Below, one piece after another: positions 34,416-43,622 of a stretch of DNA of 64,000 bases. Position 1 is the first letter of the stretch. Every line of letters starts with the position of its first letter. Below the pieces are notes generated by a model. That model saw only the letters and a list, made by a program, of their open reading frames with translations, did no database searches and was not told the DNA's origin. This DNA comes from Haberlea rhodopensis. Its lineage: Eukaryota > Streptophyta > Magnoliopsida > Lamiales > Gesneriaceae. The stretch covers positions 2,232,001 to 2,296,000 of the forward strand of contig CAJQUN010000058.1 of NCBI GenBank assembly GCA_907163345.1, in the 5' to 3' direction. The position numbers were made by a program, and so were the translations under genes.

Positions 34416-34475
34416 CACATCGTTCCTCGGGGCATGGAACTCGAGCAAGGTTTGGCTCGGACTTCGGAGATTTGA

Positions 34476-34492
34476 GGTACGTGTGACGTACG
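34476..34492 (+). other. GTACGT inverted repeat with splice-donor context in E
   Basis: GAG|GTACGT-GTG-ACGTAC pairs over 6 bp. C has loop GCG, I has ATG and H has GGTG, with stems unchanged. A GAACAG|GGACAG acceptor-like site follows at 34986. Confidence 0.6.
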
Positions 34493-35117
34493 AGCATTAC
34501 TTTCTATGAAAGCATTTGTGAAATGCATAATGCATTTTAATTGCATTAGATGGTTGTGGGTATGGTTATATATATATGTGTCGATATGACTATGGAACGA
34601 CCTAGTCTTGATAACGCTGCCACAAGTGTTCGTAATATTAGAGTAGTATGACCTTATAATAGATATGGGGTACTGGGTCTATATGACTATTGTAGGGCAT
34701 TTGAGATGCCTGAGAATGATCGTGGAATCATGCATTCATTATAAGACATGTCAGATGTCTAAGTGAAATGGAGAATTGGTAAAATAAATGCTAGGCATTT
34801 GAGCTATCTGTGATTGGTAGCAAAGTTGAAAATCAGTGTTAGATATCGAGATATCTATATTTGTATGTATAATAAATTTGGAATCATTAGTTATTGATAC
34901 TTGAGAATCAGACATGCTATGAGTTAAATCAATGTGTTGATTTACTGATTTTGAGATTTGATGAGTTTGATGAATTGTGAGAACAGGGACAGTACACGGA
35001 ATCCCGGATGAGGACGTTGCCATCCAGGGAGTATCATTTAAAATTCATTAGTATTTACTTTCGTTGTAAATTATGAATTTCATTATTGTGATTATGGGAT
35101 TTTGTGTATTGGTATGC

Positions 35118-35155
35118 TCACCCCGTTGGGGGCTGTCTCTGTTGGGGCAGGTGAA
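35118..35155 (+). other. Double hairpin in the LTR of E
   Basis: ACCCC-GTT-GGGGG is followed by CTGTCTC-TGTT-GGGGCAG (7 pairs, two G-U). The H version is CTGTTTC-TGTT-GAAACAG with all Watson-Crick pairs and the same loop. Confidence 0.75.
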
Positions 35156-35832
35156 CAGGTGTATCGATGGCCGTGGAGCTGAGCTCGAGCTGTTGATTGG
35201 ATGTACTCACAGGATCGTGGTACCAGGGCTTGATGGAGCACGGTATCGTATAGAGTACTTATATACACCCGAGGTTTATATACACATTTATGATGCTCGC
35301 ATGTGAGCACGGATATTCTTGTATATGGGTTGTATATAAAGGCATGAGCCTTTCTCTCTTTCATTTTGTGTTGCATGCAATTAGAGTAGAATTGCTAATG
35401 ATATGAGAGTCATGGGTGTATTATGTGGGTGTTGAGACCCATTTATGTCGTCTTATGTGTGGTGTCTTCCCTGGCTGGGAATTTACTTAGTGTTGCTGTG
35501 TTTTGTTGAATATGTGTTTTCCCTGGCCGGGAACTATATATTGTGATGCGCTTTTATTTCGGGATGGCTCTATTTATGGGGAGACTCTGCCCAAATTTTT
35601 ATAAAAGTCTATCATGTGAAAAGTGGGGTAATGGGGATGGAAATGGACGGAATCTATGAGTCTAATTGTGGGTAGAGATGATCTTAATGTTGAATATTAA
35701 AGAAATTTTGTAATTGTCATTCAATGGTAAAGTATCATCTGTGTTTCCCGATTGAATATATTGAAAGCATGTACCACACATAATGATTAATACACTAATT
35801 AAGGGTTAAGGGCTTGGGGGTCCTTACATTAG

Positions 35833-35850
35833 TGGTATCAGAGCCAGGTT
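35833..35850 (+). other. Primer-binding site of element E (18 nt)
   Basis: TGGTATCAGAGCCAGGTT is complementary to the initiator tRNA-Met 3' end over 18 nt, longer than in any coding element of the window. Confidence 0.93.
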
Positions 35851-36254
35851 GCTCTTTGGGGCTGTTAAGGGCCTAGGAAGTTAATGATAGCACATACTTA
35901 TGCATGATGGCATTAATGTTGTATGACACAACTAGTTGTTTATGTGCTTTTTATGATATGAAAAGTGGTGTTGCTAATCAGTGTGATTGCAGGAATCGTG
36001 TAGCATGAGATGGGATGGCATTAATGGTGATGTCTGGCCCTTCATGTATTATGTGCTAAGGGATCTGATTTTGTAGGAAAATCAGGAAAGGTGAGACGTA
36101 CGGGCTTCGGACGGTAAAACGTGTTACACCTTTGATTATGTATATCGTGGGTAGTGAACCCTTACATGTGATGGTATATGTGAAATGATAGTGATATATA
36201 TTGTGATAATGGAATCAACTGTTGTGCTTGATTATTGTGGTAGAATTTATGAAT

Positions 36255-36624
36255 GTTCCGGTAGCCTTTATCTCCGAGCGAGGGAGGTACTTGCCACTGT
36301 CATGACTAAGCGAGGTAACATGCCGCTGTCATTGTCGAAGCGAGGGGTCCTAAAATTCCGCTGTTGTATTGGGACCGGAACAGTCACAATTCTAGTGATT
36401 AATGTGGAATATTGTGGTTATAACTGAAAAGTGATATCGATCATTATATTGTGAACTGTGGTATTAACCTGGATGCAGGTACATGGAGCTAGTGGAAGTT
36501 CCGGTAGTTGTTATATTCGAGCGAGGGAGGTACTTGCCGCTGTCATGACTGAGCGAGGTAACATGCCGCTGTCATTATCGAAGCGAGGGGTCCTAAAATT
36601 CCGCTGCTATAACAGGACCGGAAC
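36255..36624 (+). repeat. Duplicated branched hairpin module in E
   Basis: Two copies (36255-36381 and 36498-36624) are each closed by GTTCCGGT/ACCGGAAC. Inside are three AGCG...CGCT hairpins around GCGAGG. In the second copy the closing stem is extended by TGTTATA/TATAACA; in the first this extension is weak. Confidence 0.7.
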
Positions 36625-36644
36625 AACAACATTATCTATATTGA

Positions 36645-37200
36645 TAGCGATGGTTCATGCCGCTATATTGATTGGCGATGGTTCATTCCGCCAGATGTAT
36701 TGATAGCGATGGTTCATTCCGCTATATTGATTGACGATGGTTCATTCCGCCAGATGTATTGATAGCGATGGTTCATTCCGCTATATTGATTGGCGATGGT
36801 TCATTCCGCCAGATGTATTGATAGCGATGGTTCATTCCGCTATATTGATTGGTGATGGTTCATTCCGCCAGATGGATTGGTAGCGATGGTTCATTCTGCT
36901 ATATTGATTGGCGATGGTTCTTGCCGCCGGATATATTGATAGCGATGTCTCATTCCGCTATTCTATTGGCGATGGTTTATGCCGCCGGGTATTGATAGCG
37001 ATGTCTCATTCCGCTATTCTATTGGCGATGACTTATGCCGCCGGGTATTCATAGCGATGGTACATTCCGCTACATCTAGGGCGATGGTTCATGCCGCCAG
37101 ATGTCTATAGCGAAGTTTTATGCCGCTGACTCTATGACGAGGGATTATGCCCCTGATTCTATAGCGACGGGTTATGCCGCTATGCACATGACGCTGGATT
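36645..37200 (+). repeat. 59-bp tandem array of paired hairpins in E
   Basis: Units begin at 36645, 36704, 36763, 36822 and 36881, then become shorter and irregular. Each carries TAGCG-11 nt-CGCTA and TGGCG-11 nt-CGCCA. It is the counterpart of the array in C at 19161. Confidence 0.88.
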
Positions 37201-39690
37201 ACGCCACCTACGAGCGATGGGTGCTGATTGCGTACCACTGTTGGATGACGGAGACAGGTATGCCGCTATATTGTTAGCAATGAGGTATGGCATATTACTG
37301 TTTATTTAGCACTATTGTGGATATCATGTGTTGATTTACTTATATTGTCATGTGTTTGACGATTAGATTATAGACGTCGTGTATCGACATATACCGTTAC
37401 GAGTCGACAATATTGTTTCAAAGTCATATGTTGACAGGTACCGTCACGGGATGACAATGACATGGTGGATGTTCTATGTAGACGTGTAGCGTCGTTTTGA
37501 TGGTTAATACATTTATGTTATGTATTTAGTTGTATGGTTTGAGTGCCGATGGTGAGCACATGATAGAGTCTGGGTCACTAGTTGACGAGACCTTTTGCCG
37601 AGCAGGTTTGCTCGGTGGAGTATTGGATGTATTGTATCGGTAATGTACCACATCATGTTATAGAGGTACATATTTGTCGAGCAATGATACCCTTGGGTAT
37701 GCTCGTTGGTTTGGCTAGGGCCAAGTGATTGGTGGTAAGAGTAGTCATTGAGTAAACTACTCGCTTGTGTTGTGACGTAGGATAGACATGGTTACACCCA
37801 CCCTGAGGGTGTGGGATAGGTCTTAACGGATTATGATTGTATCATAAGTGAGCAAGGACACCGGGTTGTCCATTGTGCTTGGTATTTTAGAGATATGTTG
37901 GGCGATGACCCATTACTCTAACGGTTTGTACGGTATGGCATACTGAGATGGAACATATGGCTTGTTGGTGGGCTTGATATGAGCCTATGGAGTCAGCGCT
38001 TTGCTAGCCAGATGTTGGGGGAATGATATAGTGTGCTTGTTGGAGCCATGATACTACACGTTGTGACCAAGTTTGGCAAATCGTAAGGTGATACGATGTG
38101 GATTGTGGTGGACTCTAGTAGTCACAACGTCATTTGAGGTTGAGGTTGTGCACGCCTCACTGAAACGTGTATACGTTTATGTTTAATCTGGGTGAGACTT
38201 GTCTGGTACAGCTCATAATGTTGGAGTGCCAACAAGAGAGTCATCAAGTCGTCGTTGACTCGATCTGGGGAATCCGTGTGCTTGGGATGCAATGGGTGTT
38301 ATTGTATCCAGTTTTTCCGAACGGTGGTTCGAGAATAGTGGATCTCGAGTTCGATAGCACTTCCCTTGTGGGGAAGGAGGTAGTATTATACCTATTTGGG
38401 AATCTTTGAAGGATTCGGTAAGTTGGTACGTGTGGTGTTGATTTTGGGAATCACGCCGTGTTGTTGATCGTCGATTATCATTCTCCACTGCAATGGAATG
38501 ACTCAGAATTGACAGTTGTGTTTGGGGGCTTAGGGGTATGTTGTAGATACCCGAGCCAAGTGCATTGAGTATGCATGTGATGTCCGTGCTCAGGCAGGTA
38601 TACCGGTGAGTATACACGGATGCCAATTTTTGATTTCCTTTTTGACAAGCATAGAGTTATGCTATTTTGGATGGCTAAATCTCTGATGAGAAATATGGAA
38701 CACCTTGAGATTGGGAATCTCCATGGCACGATAATTATGAGAAACAATCGTGGAGTTAGTTGACTCCCTTTGAGGAGGGATTATCATGTGTGGGTTGAGG
38801 TATTTCCTTGTTGGTGTTTTCCTTCGAGTTATGCGATAGCCTTCCCAAGTTTGGATTGTTAAATCCTAGGATTATCAAGGGATGGCAGGAATTCGGATTT
38901 ATTGGGTGTCGCTGTCGACACAAGTGTTGAGGATGCAATGGGTTTATTGCATGTCCTTTCAGAATTTGAACTCTGTGGAGTCTCGATGGTTTATTTATGA
39001 TCAGGATGTGATCCTTGGAATACCCGAAGGTGGACATCTTGTGAGATGTCTTTTGTGTGAATCTGTGGCCGTGAGTTGCCCAAATTGAGTTGCAATGATG
39101 CGACTGCTCATTTGATGGAGGAGGTTTGAAAGTGGAGACCAGATTTGGTATGTGTACATCGTGGTGTACTAGTGTTTTCCTCGTAATGATGTGTGTTAGA
39201 CATCGTGAGTCATGATGGAGATGTCTTTGAATGATATCTACGATGGAATCGGGAGCGATTCGAATCCTTGCAGTTTCAGTTGACTAACTGCTCCTGGAGT
39301 ATTAGCGTTGAGCTGTGCTGACGCTCTTTGACGTTATGATGGATTTGGAAGTCTATTCCACTCCATAGTTTGACACGAGGTCAACGTTCTCACGGTTGAG
39401 GTGTCATTCAGGATGCGTTCTTACTATTTGTATTAGAACTAAGGATGACTGTCCGATCTACGGTCGTAAGTATTGGTTGTTTTGTAGTCATGAGGGACTG
39501 ACTTTTGGGATGAACCGCATCGAGGTACGTTTTGCCTCTTGAGTGATATGTTGGTTTTGGTATGTCGCTCTGTTTCAGAGTTTGATGTGAGGTAAGTATC
39601 CTCGCGTTTATTAGGACGATCCTAATATGGTCAAGGATCGAGGTTATGGCTTCATGTTGTTGTGTAGCCCGGGTGTTACGTGATACACCG
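37201..39690 (+). other. Non-coding interior of E: chain of stem-loops
   Basis: No protein family is recognisable in any frame. Clear hairpins include 37598-37615 (CCGAGCA/TGCTCGG), 37678-37705 (CGAGC and ATACCC/GGGTAT), 37711-37724 (TTGGC/GCCAA), 37739-37762 (GAGTAGT/ACTACTC), GACATCT/AGATGTC near 39030 and TGACAC/GTGTCA near 39371-39405. C keeps these with matched changes. Confidence 0.75.
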
Positions 39691-39694
39691 GTGC

Positions 39695-39730
39695 TAATTT
39701 CGAGGACGAAATTCTTTTAGTGGGGGATAT
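39695..39730 (+). other. Pre-PPT hairpin and polypurine tract of element E
   Basis: AATTTCG-AGGA-CGAAATT (39696-39713) is followed by TTTTAGTGGGGGATAT at the LTR edge. A GGTGT...ACACC hairpin lies just upstream (about 39672-39689) and is also in C. Confidence 0.85.
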
Positions 39731-40787
39731 TGTGTTGACCTGAGATTAGGGATGTTAATCCCGGAGTGTTAATAACCCCTAAAGTTCTTTTACGTGGCGA
39801 CTTGGAGTTTAATCGCGGTGTTGGGCCTTCTAGGCTCGTTTATTTGGGTAGTTGGGATCGTTGGATCCCGAGGTTGAGATTGTGTTCTCATTCCGGTGAA
39901 AAATCTAAGAGTTGGGTTTTTAGTGTGACTCGGAATCTCGGGTGCTTGGTGTGGGCACCGGTAGGGGGTTTTTGAGTTAGAGAGAGAATTTTTGAAAACA
40001 GATGATTTTAATGAATCATGATGTATTTGTGGGGCTATTAGTATTTCGGGGTATTTTTGCTATAAATACCAGTTGAACCCGAGATTTTAATTATCGGAAC
40101 CATTTTCCCCACCTTCCCTCTCTCTCTCCTCCCGCGCGATTTCTCGATCCCCTTTGACCCCCGCGCACAAAAGCGCTTCGCCCGCCGCCGTTCGGCGCAT
40201 CCGACCCGCGGCCAGCTTCGTCTCTTCCAGGCGCTCCTCCCCATACCAACAATTCGAAGTTTGGTCGCGATTTGAGCTCGGATTTGCCAGAACAGCGCTA
40301 GGGTTCGAACTGGATTTCTGTCCGATTTTGTGGCTCGATTTTTGTACGATTTTTGGGGCTTTTCTTCCAGTGTTTTTGGGGCGTTTTGTGCTGCATTTTG
40401 TGTCGAAAATTTTATGCTTTGTGGTTCAAAGATTTTGGTTGCCAATTGATTCGATTTGAGCGCTGGTTGCATGGCTTTTGGTTCGAATTTCTTGCTGTTG
40501 GGCGAGGGTTTGGTTCGAAAATTGGGGTTTTTGGCAGGGAGTTATGATTCTTGTTAGTAATCGATTAATTCATGTTTTAGATGAATTATGGTGTTTAGTT
40601 TGGGTTCGATTTGTGTTGTGAAGGTTCGAAAATTTGTGGGGAGTTATTGAGCAATTTTGGATAATGGTTAATTGTCGTGTGTTGACAATATTTTTGAGGG
40701 TTATGAGTGTGCTTGAGTATGGGTTGCATGTTCGTAAATAATTGTGAATTATTTATCGTGTTAGCACATCGTTCCTCGGGGCATGGA
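39731..40787 (+). repeat. 3' LTR of element E, first part
   Basis: It starts TGTGTTGACC, has the TATA box at 40061 and the putative intron at 40344-40764. It is cut by F at ATGGA (40783-40787). Confidence 0.93.
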
Positions 40788-41904
40788 TGTAATACCCCCG
40801 AAATGATATATGATTATGTTCTAAGATGATGAATTATGATGTGTTTAAGGGTTGTGGTATATTTAAATTGGGGGCCACGATTTATGATATGATGATATGA
40901 TGTGGGGAGCATATTGGGTGTTTTTAAAGGATGTATTAATTAAATGAAGTTAGAAAATATCGAGTGAGGATATTTTAATGCATCGTACAAAATACCGGGA
41001 TACAATTAAACACCACAAAACCACCCTAAATGCAACCCCCCCCCCCCCCCCCCCCTTGCAGCAACCCACGCCCCCTCCCCTGTTTTCTGGGATATATTTG
41101 ACTAAGTGGGCATGTTGGCATTAAGATATTTTCACCTTGTCTCTTCCAAAAAGCTTCCTTCTTTTTCTCTTCTTTTTGTCTGCAACTTGTTCTGCTCCAG
41201 GAAGAAAGTGATCGGATTTTATTAATCCTTTCTTGTCAAAAATCGGAGTGCAAAAGTGGTGAGGAATCACGCTGGTTCCCCAGCTTTTTCGTTTTATGCA
41301 TGTGTTTTCTTTGTAACAGATTTGGCATGCTAGTGTAGGGTTTGATGAAACCTTGTTTTGAGTACTTTTATATGATGTTTAAGAAGCCCCTAGCATGTCT
41401 TGTTAAGTAACTTGCATGCGTTATGTGTTAGATTTCTAGTTTGAAAAAGGGTTCCTCGAACATAGGAGCAGGGGAGGTGCCCTGTTTGTATGTTGAGTAG
41501 GGCTTTTGTTATGAAGAATTGAAGCATGCTAACTTAGGTTATGGGAAAACTTTTGACGTAAATGCATACATGGAAGTTTGGTGAATATGCCAGCATATTT
41601 GTTTGAGCATGAACTATGGGCTTTATGGTATTTTCGAGGCTATGAATATGTATGTTCGATAATTCTGGGCTAGGAAATTATGCCCTGTTTTTCAGAAATG
41701 TTGATTGTGTATTGATAAAAAGGGGTAGATTTAATGCATGTAGGTTTCAGTTATAAGTGAACCTTTAATTTTAATACATGCATGAAAGTATGTGGAAGTT
41801 ATTGATATTCTTGTTTAAGCACTTTATGTGTGATATGAAGTAGAAAAGATGGTGTGAAATGTAGTGCTCAAAAATCTGGGGAAAAATCCCGATTTTCAGA
41901 GCTC

Positions 41905-42122
41905 TCGATCGATCGAGATTTAGTTCCGATCGATCGAGCGAGACAGAAGGTCTAAGCATGTTTTCAAAATTTTGGTGCCGATCGATCGAAGGATTTTTCG
42001 ATCGATCGGTGAAGCTCCTCGATCGATCGGTAAAATGTTCGATCGATCGAGCGAGGCAGGAAGCTAAAGCACTTTTTGTGCACAGTGTCTCGATCGATCG
42101 AGACATAGGGCCGATCGATCTA
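41905..42122 (+). repeat. Eight phased CGATCGATCG boxes in the F 5' LTR
   Basis: Cores start at 41907, 41928, 41980, 42000, 42021, 42041, 42092 and 42113 (steps 21, 52, 20, 21, 20, 51, 21), a symmetric 2+4+2 array. Flanks are T/A (TCGATCGATCGA) instead of the G/C of A and B. The last box reads GATCGATCTA in this LTR and GATCGATCGA in the 3' LTR. Confidence 0.92.
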
Positions 42123-42466
42123 GAGAGGCAGAAAGTTGAAAATTATGATGATGTTTTATTTTGTTAAGTTTATGAAGTAAGATGGTTTTGAGGCATCTAA
42201 TATGGTATTATGTGGTCTTGTAGAACCATCCCAGGTACCAGCACCATCAAGGAGATAAAGTCTGTTGACTCCTCCTCCTTTTGAAAAGGTACGTAAGAAG
42301 CGTACGGGCATCGGACGGTAACACACATCTCTATACTACGACTATGCTTTTATTGCATGAGTATTCACGATGAAATGACGATGTTTATATGATGTTTATA
42401 CGATGAAGTTCATATGATGTTTATTGCTTATACGATGCTTATATGATGACATTTATGTGATGTATT

Positions 42467-42655
42467 GTGGTAAGATGCCACGGGGTAAGATGCCCCACAT
42501 GGTAAGAGGCCATGCGATGTATTGTGGTAAGATGCCACGGGGTAAGATGCCCCACATGGTAAGAGGCCATGCGATGTATTGTGGTAAGATGCCCCATATG
42601 GTAAGCGGCCATACGATGATGTTGTGGTAAGATGCCACGGGGGTAAGATGCCCCA
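42467..42655 (+). repeat. 57-bp tandem constant-loop hairpin array in the F 5' LTR
   Basis: Each 57-bp unit has three hairpins: GTGG-TAAGATG-CCAC, GGGG-TAAGATG-CCCC and CATGG-TAAGAGG-CCATG. The third unit lacks one hairpin, which is present in the 3' LTR. A TATGG-TAAGCGG-CCATA variant occurs. Confidence 0.9.
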
Positions 42656-43078
42656 TATGCATGATTCTAAATCAGGGACAACAATAAGAAGTGAATGTAT
42701 AATCAGCATATTACTTAGCCAATGTTTCATGCATTTATTATGATGTTTATAATGTTAAGTAAGATTATATATGCTCATGATGTGTTGTCCCTGTAGGTAC
42801 ACTTTTGGACGAAAGGACTAAGGGTCGGGTTGAGGCAGTGAGCTACGAGGGACACATGAATGTATAGAATTCAAGTTATGATTAGTATCTACTCTAGGAG
42901 TAGTGTAAATCTAAATGACATTCCTTTAGAATGTAATGAATTATTTTTGAAATTTTGTATTTTGGCCTGTAATCCTGTAGCTCGTGAATCAACCAAAACC
43001 TTAAGATGTTACCTTAATGCATGATTAGTCCTTCTTATGTCTTTTAATCACTGTTAAGGTGGGAAGACCCCACATTAG

Positions 43079-43090
43079 TGGTATCAGAGC
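43079..43090 (+). other. Primer-binding site of element F
   Basis: TGGTATCAGAGC lies 4 nt after the LTR and matches initiator tRNA-Met over 12 nt. Confidence 0.9.
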
Positions 43091-43277
43091 ATTGGTTAGA
43101 TAACTCGAGAATGAGTGAAGGGTAGCCTTAGCAATAAGTTAGCTAAGTACTTACTATTGAACATGTTTTATGTGTATGTTGCATATGAAGTTTCTATGTT
43201 ATGCTAACATGTTTAATTATCTAACGATGTACTTTATGAACTGCTTTTGGTGTTGTTATTAACCCTTGTGTTGCAGC

Positions 43278-43622
43278 ATGGCAGCAAATATAGAAGTGGG
43301 TGACGCCATTAGTGTAAATGCAAGCGCTGGGCGTACAAACCCATTGCCACCACCAGCTTTGGGAGAGGAACCCTCTGAACAGCAGTTGCTACCTGGGGAA
43401 TTGAGCTTGGCTCAGTTTATGATGTATCGACCTCCGATGTTCGAGGGAACTGAATCAGGAGAGAAAGCTGAGGAATGGTTAGAGAGGATCGAACAGATAT
43501 TTGTGGCAGCGCCTTGTGCAAAGACGGCCTGGATCCGATTAGCAGAATTTCAGCTGTCCAAGAAGGCATTGATGTGGTGGAAAACCACAGTGGTTGAGCA
43601 AGAGGCTCTGGACAGGAAGTAA
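43278..43622 (+). pseudogene. gag-pol: Gag N-terminus of element F, frameshifted
   Basis: The ATG at 43278 opens MAANIEVGDAISVNAS. It carries the first half of the capsid-type domain (FEGTESGEKAEEWLERIEQIF). One G is missing near 43608 compared with G (CTGGACAGG against CTGGGACAGG), giving a stop at 43620-43622. Gag continues in the next frame. Immediately upstream is TTGTGTTGCAG|C, acceptor-like. Confidence 0.92.

Larger units (their letters stand above)
33370..35828 (+). repeat. 5' LTR of element E (2459 bp)
   Basis: It begins TGTGATGACC and ends CCTTACA. Features in order: TATA box 33701, CT-rich leader about 33745-33800, putative intron 33994-34415, GTACGT repeat 34476, GAACAG|GGACAG junction at 34986, double hairpin 35118, two TTCCC-TGGCY-GGGAA hairpins (about 35466-35535) and a GGGGAGACTCTGCCC motif near 35578. 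The rest shows no gene. Confidence 0.93.
40788..43074 (+). repeat. 5' LTR of element F (2287 bp)
   Basis: It starts TGTAATACCCCCG and ends GACCCCACA. Contents: a run of 20 C (41036-41055), a CT-rich leader near 41150-41200, eight GATCGATC boxes (41905-42122), TGTAG|AACCATCCCAGG near 42220, AAAAG|GTACGTAAG at 42289, the hairpin array (42467-42655) and CCCTGTAG|GTAC at 42796. Confidence 0.95.

Noticed and set aside
41036..41055. Run of 20 C in the LTR of F as a G-quadruplex or i-motif control
   Set aside because: A homopolymer can arise by slippage. G, a close relative, lacks it at this place.
42424..42630. Short frames with repeated GKMPRGKMPHM-type peptides in the F and G LTRs
   Set aside because: They are translations of the tandem hairpin repeats. 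Changes follow base pairing, not codons.
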